From Eikenella sp. (GTDB lineage: Bacteria > Pseudomonadota > Gammaproteobacteria > Burkholderiales > Neisseriaceae): a DNA stretch of 35,055 nt. Position numbers and translations under genes: made by a program. Numbering within the stretch: the first letter of the stretch is position 1; each line of letters opens with the position of its first letter. Below are positions 26,470 through 34,076 of the stretch, piece by piece. Under the pieces are notes generated by a model. That model was not told the origin of the DNA. It saw nothing but the letters and a program-made list of their open reading frames with translations, and searched no databases. The DNA is taken from assembly GCA_030528345.1 (NCBI GenBank), contig JAUMZB010000021.1:1-35055 (forward strand), read 5' to 3'.

Positions 26470-27810
26470 ATGAAACATTCTTCTATCGACATCCAGTCGG
26501 TTATCGACCACGCCAAGCTTACCCCCACCCACTGGCGGGTTTTGTTTTGGTGTACGCTGATTATTTTGTTTGACGGTTATGATCTGGTGATTTACGGCGT
26601 GGTGCTGCCCCGCCTGATGGAGGCGTGGCAGTTGAGCGCCGAAACCGCCGGTTATTTGGGCAGTTCGGCTTTGGTCGGCATGATGTTCGGCGGCACGATA
26701 TTGGGTTCTTTGGCAGATAAGTTCGGCCGCAAGCGCATGATCATTATCTGCATGTTTATTTTCAGCTTCTTTACCGTGGTCAACGGCTTCGCCCGCACGC
26801 CCACCGAATTTGCCGTGCTGCGCTTCCTGGCCGGCTTGGGCATCGGCGGCGTGATGCCGAATGCGGTGGCTTTGATGAGCGAATATTCGCCGAAAAAAAT
26901 CCGCAGCAGCATGGTGGCGATTATGTTCAGCGGCTATGCCGTCGGCGGCATGCTCTCTGCCGTGCTGGGCATTTGGGTGGTGCCGAAATTCGGCTGGGAG
27001 GTCATGTTCTACATCGGCGGCCTGCCTTTGCTGCTGCTGCCCTTGGTGGCGCTCTACCTGCCCGATTCCTTGGCTTTCCTGCTGCAACGCGGCGACCGGG
27101 CTCAAGTGCGCGAACTCATCCGCAGTATGGAGCCGCGCGAGCAGTTTGACGACGATGCCGAGTTGGTGTTGGACATCGCCAAGAAAGAAAAAGCGCCGGT
27201 GATCGAGCTCTACCGCGAAAAACGGGCATGGAGTACCACCATGTTTTGCACCTGCTTTTTCATGAGCCTGTTGATGACTTACGGCCTGAGCTCTTGGCTG
27301 CCCAAGCTGATGCACATGGCCGGCTACGGCTTCGGCAACAGCCTGATGTTCCTGTTTGCCCTGAACGTGGGCGCGATTTTGGGCGCGCTCAGCGGCGGCT
27401 GGCTGGCCGACCGTTTCCAGCTGAAACCGGTATTGTCCGTTTTCTTCTCCTTGGGTGCGGTGGCGCTGTTTATGCTCGGTTTCCCCAATCCGCAGCCGGT
27501 GCTCTATCTCTTGGTAACGGTTGCCGGCGCGGCCAGTATCGGCGCTTCGATTTTGCTGTATGCCTATGTGGCCCAGTACTATCCGACCATGATCCGTTCC
27601 ACCGGCATCGGTTGGGCTGCCGGCATCGGCCGCATCGGCGCCATTGTCGGCCCCATCATGGGCGGTACCCTGCTTTCCATGCAGTTGTCGCACCAAGTCA
27701 ACTTCCTGGCCTTCTCCATCCCGGCCGTGATTGCTGCGGTGGCGGTGTTATTGGTACAAACCCGTTACCAGTATGTCCATCAAGCGGCGGTTGAGCGCAA
27801 GGCCGGCTGA
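26470..27810 (+). CDS. MFS transporter, aromatic acid:H+ symporter type
   Basis: The 446-residue inner-membrane protein has the twelve-helix layout of the major facilitator superfamily. The segment DGYDLVIYGVVLPRL (from residue 35) in the first helix is the hallmark of the AAHS family (PcaK, BenK, MhpT). Motif A, GSLADKFGRKRM (79-90), follows the second helix, and its counterpart GGWLADRF appears in the second half. The family imports benzoate-, hydroxybenzoate-, protocatechuate- or shikimate-like acids. The true substrate cannot be told. The ATG at 26470 has a GGAGAG ribosome site; the frame extends 40 codons upstream into the leader. No aromatic-degradation genes are nearby. The AT-rich promoter region may point to a recent arrival or to special regulation. 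Confidence 0.9.
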   Translation: MKHSSIDIQSVIDHAKLTPTHWRVLFWCTLIILFDGYDLVIYGVVLPRLMEAWQLSAETAGYLGSSALVGMMFGGTILGSLADKFGRKRMIIICMFIFSFFTVVNGFARTPTEFAVLRFLAGLGIGGVMPNAVALMSEYSPKKIRSSMVAIMFSGYAVGGMLSAVLGIWVVPKFGWEVMFYIGGLPLLLLPLVALYLPDSLAFLLQRGDRAQVRELIRSMEPREQFDDDAELVLDIAKKEKAPVIELYREKRAWSTTMFCTCFFMSLLMTYGLSSWLPKLMHMAGYGFGNSLMFLFALNVGAILGALSGGWLADRFQLKPVLSVFFSLGAVALFMLGFPNPQPVLYLLVTVAGAASIGASILLYAYVAQYYPTMIRSTGIGWAAGIGRIGAIVGPIMGGTLLSMQLSHQVNFLAFSIPAVIAAVAVLLVQTRYQYVHQAAVERKAG

Positions 27811-27840
27811 AAGCGCTTGAAACCGTTTGTATGAACCTTG

Positions 27841-27880
27841 CCTCCGTGTCCGCCCGTCAGCGGCAGACGCGGGGGTTTTC
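27841..27880 (+). terminator. Terminator of the MFS gene
   Basis: CCTCCGTGTCCGCC and GGCAGACGCGGGGG pair at 13 of 14 positions including wobble pairs, with a short loop, then GTTTTC. Confidence 0.65.
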
Positions 27881-28008
27881 ATTTGCGGCCAAGGTATGTT
27901 TACATGCGTCCCGATTGTGCCGAAAGAGGCGGAAAGCCCGCCGGAATGGCCGTTTGCCGCGCTGTAAAGAAGGTGTAAAACCGTTTCCGCCCCCTCAAAC
28001 AGCTTTGT

Positions 28009-28014
28009 TAAAAT
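28009..28014 (+). promoter_or_regulatory. -10 box candidate for the SPOR gene
   Basis: TAAAAT within TTGTTAAAATACGCC, 31 bases before the start codon. The -35 is unclear (TTTCCG with a 19-base spacer). Confidence 0.35.
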
Positions 28015-28045
28015 ACGCCACCGTTTTTATCCGATTTCCTGTCCT

Positions 28046-28783
28046 ATGCAAAAAAACCACGGCAAAGGCCTGACCGGCTTTATTTTCGGGCTGTTGTTGG
28101 CCACGCTGATCATTGGTGCGGTTTTGTTTTTCCTGAACCACGCGCCTTCAGGTTTCCGCCAGCCCGATCCGCCGCCGGAAGTGGTGTCCAAGCCGGAGGA
28201 GCTGAGGCCGCGGGGTTCGCAAGTTCAGGCCCCGCCCGTGCAGAAGCCGCAAGACGGCGGCTTGGCTGATCCGTGGGGCGACATTGCGGAAGCCGATGCC
28301 TCCGAAGCGGTGCCGCCGAAAGCGGCGGAAGCATCCAAGCCCGAGCCGCAGCCTGTACCTAAGCCCGAGCGCACTGCCGCCGAATCCAAACCGCGTCCGC
28401 CCGCCGAAGCCAAGCCGCAGCCGCGTGAGCCGCGCCCGGAACCCAAGCCCACGCCGGAGCAGATTCTCAACAGCGGCAGCGTGGAAAAAGCGCGCGAGCA
28501 GGTACGCCGCGAACAGCAAGACCGCCGTGCCGCAAACCGGGCTGCCGAAGGCGGCCGCGTGGTGGTGCAGATGGGTTCCTTCAACAATGCCGAGGCGGCC
28601 GATGCCCAACGCGCCAAACTGGCCATGCTCGGTGTGAATGCCCGTCTCAGCCGCACCACAGGCAAAGACGGTCAGACGGTTTACCGCATCCAAAGCGGCC
28701 GCCTCAGCCGCGAAGAGGCACAGCGTCTGACCGACAAACTGCGTCAGAACAATATCGACAGCCTGACCCGCAACGCCGAATAA
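28046..28783 (+). CDS. SPOR-domain membrane protein (FtsN-like)
   Basis: SPOR domains bind denuded peptidoglycan at the division septum. The 245-residue protein has a short cytoplasmic N-terminus, one transmembrane helix (about residues 9-30) and a long Pro/Lys/Glu/Ala-rich linker in the periplasm. A C-terminal SPOR domain spans about residues 168-242 (VVVQMGSFNNAEAADAQRAK, then VYRIQSGRLSREEAQRL). The layout is that of FtsN and similar division proteins. It lies upstream of dsbA on the same strand, an order I also know from Neisseria, where the upstream partner is often argS; here that place is taken by the MFS gene. No DUS lies within it. Confidence 0.88.
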   Translation: MQKNHGKGLTGFIFGLLLATLIIGAVLFFLNHAPSGFRQPDPPPEVVSKPEELRPRGSQVQAPPVQKPQDGGLADPWGDIAEADASEAVPPKAAEASKPEPQPVPKPERTAAESKPRPPAEAKPQPREPRPEPKPTPEQILNSGSVEKAREQVRREQQDRRAANRAAEGGRVVVQMGSFNNAEAADAQRAKLAMLGVNARLSRTTGKDGQTVYRIQSGRLSREEAQRLTDKLRQNNIDSLTRNAE

Positions 28784-28804
28784 GCCGCTCGGCCGGCGTT
28801 CCGT

Positions 28805-28810
28805 TATAAT
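28805..28810 (+). promoter_or_regulatory. -10 box candidate for dsbA
   Basis: A perfect TATAAT 22 bases past the SPOR gene stop and about 100 bases before dsbA. No clear -35. It suggests that dsbA has its own promoter. Confidence 0.4.
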
Positions 28811-28908
28811 GCGGCGGCCTCAGGCAGCCTATTTAGCCGGGCTACCTGTAAAGAGTGCCCATACCCAGGATTCCGATTTCCCCTAAGCCATTCATTCAGA
28901 AAGCCATC

Positions 28909-29598
28909 ATGAAGAAACTGAAAACCGTTCTGTTTGCCGTGTGTACGGCATTGGGTGCCGTCGTGGCGCACGCCGAAGCCGTAGAGGGCAAAGACTATAT
29001 CGTGCGCAGCAATGCGATCGAGCCGGTGCAGGCCGACAAAATTGAGGTGGTGGAATTTTTCGGCTATTTCTGTCCGCACTGCCAGCGTTTGGATTCGGTT
29101 ATTCTGCGCCATGTCCGCACCTTGCCTTCAGACACGGTATACCGCACCGAGCATGTGGTGTGGCAGCCCCAGCATCTGCCGTTTGCCCGCCTGCTGGCGG
29201 CGGTGAACCAGGCCGGCGTGAAACGCCAAGCGAATCCGGCCATTTTCCGTGCCGTGATTGACGAGGGCAAAAACCTGGGCGACGAGGCCACGTTCCGCGC
29301 TTGGGCGCAACAGCAGGCATTCGGCGGCAAGCTGTTGGCGGCTTATGACGATCCGAAATCGTCTGCCGCCGCCCAAAATATGCAGCAGCTGACCGAACGC
29401 TATCAAATCCAGAGCACGCCGCAGGTAATTGTGGGCGGCAAATACGAGCTGACTTTCGCCGACGGTTTCGAGGCGGGGATGAAAACCTTGGACGAGCTGG
29501 TGGTAAAAGTGCGTGCCGAACGCGGCATGCCGGCACCGGTGCCGAAAGCGGTTCTGCCCAGCCGGGGCGGTTCTTTTGCCCGCCAGGCCAACCAATAA
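28909..29598 (+). CDS. dsbA: Thiol:disulfide interchange protein DsbA
   Basis: DsbA oxidises cysteine pairs of exported proteins in the periplasm. The 229-residue protein has a signal peptide (about residues 1-22, cleavage near AHA-EA). It has the thioredoxin-fold active site C55-P-H-C58 in EFFGYFCPHCQRLD, and the cis-proline segment QSTPQVIVGG. The C-terminal tail is basic and Pro-rich. The frame extends 18 codons upstream, but ATG 28909 gives a proper signal peptide. The inner-membrane partner DsbB is not in the window. Neisseria carry several DsbA proteins, some lipidated; this one has no lipobox. Confidence 0.95.
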   Translation: MKKLKTVLFAVCTALGAVVAHAEAVEGKDYIVRSNAIEPVQADKIEVVEFFGYFCPHCQRLDSVILRHVRTLPSDTVYRTEHVVWQPQHLPFARLLAAVNQAGVKRQANPAIFRAVIDEGKNLGDEATFRAWAQQQAFGGKLLAAYDDPKSSAAAQNMQQLTERYQIQSTPQVIVGGKYELTFADGFEAGMKTLDELVVKVRAERGMPAPVPKAVLPSRGGSFARQANQ

Positions 29599-29608
29599 TT
29601 GTTTTTTC

Positions 29609-29650
29609 CTTTCAGGTAGCCTTGTTGGTACACACCAAGGCTACCTGAAA
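29609..29650. terminator. Inverted eikDUS pair after dsbA
   Basis: TTCAGGTAGCCT (29611-29622) and AGGCTACCTGAA (29638-29649) form a stem extended by CTTG/CAAG. It follows the dsbA stop and precedes uppP by 20 bases. Confidence 0.8.
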
Positions 29651-29669
29651 ACGTTTGAAAGCCCGTTTT

Positions 29670-30497
29670 ATGGATTTGATGCTTGCTTTGAAAGCCCTGC
29701 TGCTCGGTATTTTGGAGGGGCTGACCGAGTTTCTGCCGATTTCCAGCACCGGCCATTTGATTGTGGCCGGCAATCTGATCGGTTTCGACAGCGAATACAC
29801 CGCCTTTAAAATCGCCATTCAGTTGGGCGCGGTGTTGGCCGTGGTATTCGAATACCGCCGCCGCTTCGCCCATGTGCTCACCCACATCGGCAAAGACCGC
29901 CAGGTCAACCGTTTTGCGGGCAATCTGATGATTGCCTTTTTGCCGGCCGCAGCGGTGGGGCTGCTGTTCGACGATTTCATCGAACAGGTTCTGTTCAATC
30001 CCATCAGCGTGGCCACGGCCTTGGTGATTGGCGGTGTTCTGATTTTGTGGATTGAAAAACGCCAGCAAAACCGGACGCCGAAAGTCGTCAGCGTGGACGA
30101 TATGCGGCCGCAGGATGCGTTGGTGGTGGGTTTGGCGCAGATTTTGGCGCTGATTCCCGGCACCTCCCGCTCCGGCAGCACCATTATGGGCGGCATGGTG
30201 TGGGGGCTGGAGCGCAAAGCGGCCACTGAGTTTTCTTTCTTCCTGGCGGTGCCGGTGATGATCGCCGCCACCGGCTACAGCATCGTGAAAAATCTGCACG
30301 TCTTCACCTGGCAGGACATCGGCCTGATTGCCATCGGCTTCGTGGCGGCTTTTGTGGCGGGTTTGCTGGCGGTGAAAGCCCTGCTGCGTTTTGTGTCCAG
30401 TAAAAACTATGTGCCTTTCGCCTATTACCGCATTATTTTCGGCGGCGTCATCCTGCTGACCTGGCAGCTGGGTTGGGTGGATTGGACGGTGAAATGA
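29670..30497 (+). CDS. uppP: Undecaprenyl-diphosphatase
   Basis: UppP (BacA) dephosphorylates undecaprenyl pyrophosphate so the lipid carrier can be reused in peptidoglycan and surface polysaccharide synthesis. The 275-residue membrane protein has the two family motifs: [14 protein letters not shown] (E16, E20, H29) and [13 protein letters not shown]. It has about seven to eight hydrophobic segments. The frame begins at a TTG at 29655; the ATG at 29670 ([13 protein letters not shown]) fits better. It stands 20 bases after a DUS-pair terminator, so its promoter may overlap that structure. Confidence 0.96.
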   Translation: MDLMLALKALLLGILEGLTEFLPISSTGHLIVAGNLIGFDSEYTAFKIAIQLGAVLAVVFEYRRRFAHVLTHIGKDRQVNRFAGNLMIAFLPAAAVGLLFDDFIEQVLFNPISVATALVIGGVLILWIEKRQQNRTPKVVSVDDMRPQDALVVGLAQILALIPGTSRSGSTIMGGMVWGLERKAATEFSFFLAVPVMIAATGYSIVKNLHVFTWQDIGLIAIGFVAAFVAGLLAVKALLRFVSSKNYVPFAYYRIIFGGVILLTWQLGWVDWTVK

Positions 30498-30611
30498 ACC
30501 GGGGCGCCGGTTTGGCCGCCAGGCAGGCTTTGGCGGCCGTGCTTGCCTTTGCCGAACGCAGCGTTTTATGGGAAAATCGCGGCCATTTTTATATTTCCGG
30601 GCGAAAGAATC

Positions 30612-31145
30612 ATGCTGGACAGAGAAGGTTATCGCCCCAATGTCGGTATCATCATTACCAACCACCGCAACGAGGTGTTTTGGGGTAAGCGTGTGCGCGA
30701 GCATTCGTGGCAGTTTCCGCAGGGCGGCATCAAGCCCGGCGAAAGCCCGGAAGCCGCCATGTACCGCGAACTGCTGGAAGAAGTCGGCCTGTTGCCGCAC
30801 CATGTGAGAATCCTCGGCCGCACCCGCGACTGGCTGCGCTACGATGTGCCGAGCAATTGGATCCGCCGCCAATGGCGCGGTTCTTACCGCGGCCAAAAAC
30901 AGATTTGGTATCTGTTGCGCCTCACCGGCCGCGAAAGCGATGTGCACCTGCGTGCCAGCAGCCAGCCCGAGTTTGATGCCTGGCGCTGGCACGAGTACTG
31001 GGCGCCGATCGACGAAGTGATCGACTTCAAAAAAGACGTGTACCAAGGCGCTCTGCTGGAGTTGTCGCGCTTTTTACAGGGCTTGGAGAGTTTGGAGCAT
31101 TTCCATTTCCGCCAACAGCAGCAAATCCGCCTGCCCGATATGTGA
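30612..31145 (+). CDS. rppH: RNA pyrophosphohydrolase
   Basis: RppH removes pyrophosphate from the 5' triphosphate end of mRNA and so opens it to RNase E decay. The 177-residue protein matches the family (about 160-176). It begins [17 protein letters not shown]. The Nudix box spans residues 38-60, with the pattern G-x5-E-x7-REL-x-EE-x-G complete (E44, R52, E53, E56, E57). The frame opens 23 codons upstream, but ATG 30612 is standard. trpC begins 5 bases after the stop, so the two may be co-transcribed. Confidence 0.95.
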   Translation: MLDREGYRPNVGIIITNHRNEVFWGKRVREHSWQFPQGGIKPGESPEAAMYRELLEEVGLLPHHVRILGRTRDWLRYDVPSNWIRRQWRGSYRGQKQIWYLLRLTGRESDVHLRASSQPEFDAWRWHEYWAPIDEVIDFKKDVYQGALLELSRFLQGLESLEHFHFRQQQQIRLPDM

Positions 31146-31150
31146 GTGCC

Positions 31151-31936
31151 ATGAGCGATATTCTGAACCGGATTTTGAACACCAAACATCAGGAAGTGGC
31201 TGCTGCGCGCAGTACTTGCCCGCTGCCCGAAATGCGCGCCCGAGCGGCCGATATGCCGCCGGCGCGCGATTTTGTGGGCGCCATGCGCGCCAAGCATGCC
31301 GCCGGCGCGGCGGCTTTGATTGCCGAAATCAAAAAAGCCAGCCCGAGTAAAGGGCTGATCCGTGCCGATTTCCATCCCGAATGCTTGGCCCGCGTTTACG
31401 AAGAAGCGGGCGCGGCCTGTTTGTCGGTGCTCACCGACGAGCAATATTTCCAGGGCAGCGCAGGCTACCTGAAAACCGCCCGTGCCGCCGTTGCCCTGCC
31501 GGTGTTGCGCAAAGACTTTATGGTGGACGCCTATCAAATCTACCAAGCGCGCGCCTGGGGCGCGGACGCAGTGCTGTTGATTGCCGCTGCCTTAAGCGCG
31601 GGCGAGCTGGAAGAATTGGAAGGCTTGGCGCATGAGTTGGGCATGGCGGTGTTGCTGGAATTGCATGAGGCCGCCGAATTGGACAAATGCCGCCGCCTGA
31701 GCACGCCGCTGCGTGGGGTGAACAACCGCAATCTGCGCACCTTCGAAGTGAGCCTGCAACACACTTTGGATTTGCTGCCCGAATTGGCCGGCCACATGGT
31801 GGTGGCCGAAAGCGGCATTCGCCACCGCGAAGACGTGCAGTATTTGCGCGGGCACGGCGTACACAGCTTTCTTATCGGCGAAACCTTTATGCGCGCCGAG
31901 GATGTGGGCGCGGAAGTGGGCAAGCTGTTTGCCTGA
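31151..31936 (+). CDS. trpC: Indole-3-glycerol phosphate synthase
   Basis: TrpC closes the indole ring from carboxyphenylamino-deoxyribulose-phosphate in tryptophan synthesis. The 261-residue monofunctional protein is a TIM barrel. It shows [14 protein letters not shown] (catalytic Lys), [32 protein letters not shown] and VVAESGIR in order. The start may be ATG 31151 or GTG 31142, which would overlap the rppH stop as GTGA; I use the ATG ([12 protein letters not shown]). An eikDUS lies in frame and encodes GYLK (31462-31473). The other trp genes are not in the window, so trp synthesis is scattered. Confidence 0.96.
   Translation: MSDILNRILNTKHQEVAAARSTCPLPEMRARAADMPPARDFVGAMRAKHAAGAAALIAEIKKASPSKGLIRADFHPECLARVYEEAGAACLSVLTDEQYFQGSAGYLKTARAAVALPVLRKDFMVDAYQIYQARAWGADAVLLIAAALSAGELEELEGLAHELGMAVLLELHEAAELDKCRRLSTPLRGVNNRNLRTFEVSLQHTLDLLPELAGHMVVAESGIRHREDVQYLRGHGVHSFLIGETFMRAEDVGAEVGKLFA
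31462..31473 (+). repeat. eikDUS inside the trpC coding sequence
   Basis: An exact AGGCTACCTGAA read in frame as GGC TAC CTG AAA. The residues GYLK fall right after the QYFQGS motif, where trpC proteins normally have a similar sequence. Confidence 0.8.
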
Positions 31937-31953
31937 TGACCAAGATTAAGCTT

Positions 31954-31965
31954 TTCAGGTAGCCT
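31954..31965 (-). repeat. eikDUS after trpC
   Basis: An exact TTCAGGTAGCCT in the gap between trpC and the small secreted protein gene. It is the last DUS in the window; none is seen in the remaining 3.1 kb. Confidence 0.85.
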
Positions 31966-32004
31966 GCCGCCGTTTTTTCAGCGTTTTTGTATGCGGAGAG
32001 AATC

Positions 32005-32391
32005 ATGAAATACAGACGTCAATGGTTTGCCTGCCTGTCGCTGTGGTTTGCCCTTGCGGCCCAAGCCGGGGAAATCCCTTGTGGTTCGGCCGTTGCCGAC
32101 ATGGAGCGGTCGTTTATCTTTGTGGCTCGGTGTGCAGAAGTGATGAGTGAGGCCGAGCGGCAGGAAGCGCTGAATGTGATCGATGCCATTCAGCAACAAA
32201 CCGACCGCTGTGTGGGGGAGGGGCAGCCGATTGATCTTACCCCCCGGCCAGAAGGCATGAACCAAGCCTTAAAAATGATCATGGGCAATCCTGAGCCGCG
32301 CCGCCGTGATACCGTGATTGCCGAGTGCCGCCGGCAAACCCCGATGCCGGCCTTGCGGGAACGCTACCGCAGCCTGATGCCGACCCCCTAA
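32005..32391 (+). CDS. Small secreted protein with four cysteines, unknown function
   Basis: The 128-residue protein has a signal peptide (MKYRRQWFACLSLWFALAAQA, cut near residue 21). The mature part holds four cysteines (C26, C43, C69, C108), likely forming two disulfides in the periplasm, possibly with help from the DsbA encoded 2.4 kb upstream. It is mostly helical in character, with an Arg-rich C-terminus. I recognise no family. The frame starts six codons earlier, but ATG 32005 gives the better signal peptide. It lies between trpC and guaA on the same strand. Confidence 0.7.
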   Translation: MKYRRQWFACLSLWFALAAQAGEIPCGSAVADMERSFIFVARCAEVMSEAERQEALNVIDAIQQQTDRCVGEGQPIDLTPRPEGMNQALKMIMGNPEPRRRDTVIAECRRQTPMPALRERYRSLMPTP

Positions 32392-32430
32392 GTTTGCTTG
32401 TTTATTGATTTGATTGCTGATTCCTTTATC

Positions 32431-34047
32431 ATGACCCACGACAAAATCCTCATCCTCGACTTCGGTTCGCAAGTCACGCAATTGATCGCCCGCCGCATCC
32501 GCGAAGCGCACGTCTATTGCGAAGTGCATCCCTGCGATGTAACGAGCGACTGGCTGCGCGACTACGCCGCCGACGGGCGGCTCAAGGGCATCATCCTCTC
32601 CGGCAGCCACGCCAGCGTCTATGAAGTGGATGACCGCGCGCCCGATGCCGCCTTTGAACTCGGCATCCCCGTGCTCGGCATCTGCTACGGCATGCAGACG
32701 ATGGCGCAGCAACTGGGCGGGCAGGTCGAGGGCAGCCATACCCGTGAATTCGGCTATGCCGAAGTGCGCGCCCACGGCCACACCGCGCTGCTGAAAGACA
32801 TCCAGGACTTCCACACCCCCGAAGGCCACGGCATGCTGAAGGTGTGGATGAGCCACGGCGACAAGGTGACCGCCTTGCCCGAGGGCTTCAAAGTGATGGC
32901 CAGCACGCCAAGCTGCCCGATTGCAGGCATGGCGGATGAGGCGCGGCGCTTCTACGGCGTGCAGTTCCATCCGGAAGTGACCCACACCGTGCAGGGCCGC
33001 GCCATGCTGGAGCGATTCGTGCTCGACATCTGCGCCGCCAAGCCGGACTGGATCATGCGCGACCACATTGCAGAAGCCGTGGAAAAAATCCGCGCGCAAG
33101 TGGGCGATGAAGAAGTCATTTTGGGTCTCTCCGGCGGCGTGGATTCATCGGTGGCCGCCGCGCTGATTCACCGCGCCATCGGCGAGCAACTCACCTGCGT
33201 GTTCGTCGATCACGGCCTGCTGCGTCTCAACGAAGGCGACATGGTGATGGACATGTTCGCCGGCAAGCTGCATGCCAAGGTGGTGCGCGTTGATGCCAGC
33301 CAATTGTTCCTGGATGCGCTCAAAGGCGTGTCCGACCCCGAACAAAAGCGCAAGATCATCGGCAAGCTGTTCGTCGATGTGTTCAAGGCGGAAGCGGAAA
33401 AACTCAAAGCTGCGGGCAACGGCGCGAAGGGCGCAACCTTCCTCGCTCAAGGCACCATCTACCCCGACGTCATCGAATCCGGCGGCGCCAAAAGCAAAAA
33501 AGCCGTGGTCATCAAAAGCCACCACAACGTCGGCGGACTGCCCGAACAACTCGGTCTGAAACTGCTGGAGCCGCTGCGCGATCTCTTCAAGGACGAAGTG
33601 CGCGAACTCGGCGTGGCATTGGGTCTCCCGCACGACATGGTTTACCGCCACCCCTTCCCTGGCCCCGGCCTCGGCGTGCGCATCCTCGGCGAAATCAAAA
33701 AAGAATACGCCGACCTCCTGCGCCAGGCCGACGCCATCTTCATCGAAGAACTGCGCTCCACCATCGAACCCAACAGCGGCAAAAGCTGGTACGACCTCAC
33801 CAGCCAGGCCTTCGCCGTCTTTTTGCCCGTCAAATCCGTCGGCGTCATGGGCGACGGCCGCACCTACGACTACGTCGTCGCGCTCCGCGCCGTACAAACC
33901 AGCGACTTCATGACCGCCGACTGGGCGGAACTGCCGTATGCGCTGCTGAAAAAGGTGTCGTCAAGAATCATCAACGAAGTGCGCGGGATTAATCGGGTGA
34001 CGTATGACGTTTCCAGCAAACCCCCGGCGACGATTGAGTGGGAGTGA
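32431..34047 (+). CDS. guaA: GMP synthase (glutamine-hydrolysing)
   Basis: GuaA turns XMP, ATP and glutamine into GMP. The 538-residue protein has an N-terminal class I glutaminase domain, with the catalytic Cys in GICYGMQ and a His-Glu pair in FHPEVTHT. An ATP pyrophosphatase domain follows with the P-loop [15 protein letters not shown]. The C-terminal dimerisation domain ends KPPATIEWE. It is longer than neisserial GuaA (about 520, from memory). Segments such as [19 protein letters not shown] and [17 protein letters not shown] read more like GuaA of other betaproteobacteria. CTC leucine codons are much more frequent than in the genes before it. ATG 32431 is the standard start. This suggests replacement or transfer, but an alignment is needed. 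Confidence 0.96.
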   Translation: MTHDKILILDFGSQVTQLIARRIREAHVYCEVHPCDVTSDWLRDYAADGRLKGIILSGSHASVYEVDDRAPDAAFELGIPVLGICYGMQTMAQQLGGQVEGSHTREFGYAEVRAHGHTALLKDIQDFHTPEGHGMLKVWMSHGDKVTALPEGFKVMASTPSCPIAGMADEARRFYGVQFHPEVTHTVQGRAMLERFVLDICAAKPDWIMRDHIAEAVEKIRAQVGDEEVILGLSGGVDSSVAAALIHRAIGEQLTCVFVDHGLLRLNEGDMVMDMFAGKLHAKVVRVDASQLFLDALKGVSDPEQKRKIIGKLFVDVFKAEAEKLKAAGNGAKGATFLAQGTIYPDVIESGGAKSKKAVVIKSHHNVGGLPEQLGLKLLEPLRDLFKDEVRELGVALGLPHDMVYRHPFPGPGLGVRILGEIKKEYADLLRQADAIFIEELRSTIEPNSGKSWYDLTSQAFAVFLPVKSVGVMGDGRTYDYVVALRAVQTSDFMTADWAELPYALLKKVSSRIINEVRGINRVTYDVSSKPPATIEWE

Positions 34048-34076
34048 GACAAAAATAATCACAAGGAGAAAACACC

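Noticed and set aside
26359..27696. A 445-codon minus-strand open frame opposite the MFS gene
   Set aside because: Shadow of the transporter gene; low-complexity composition (His, Gln, Ala).
29403..31046. A 547-codon minus-strand open frame across dsbA, uppP and rppH
   Set aside because: It runs antisense through three well-supported genes and has no recognisable domain.
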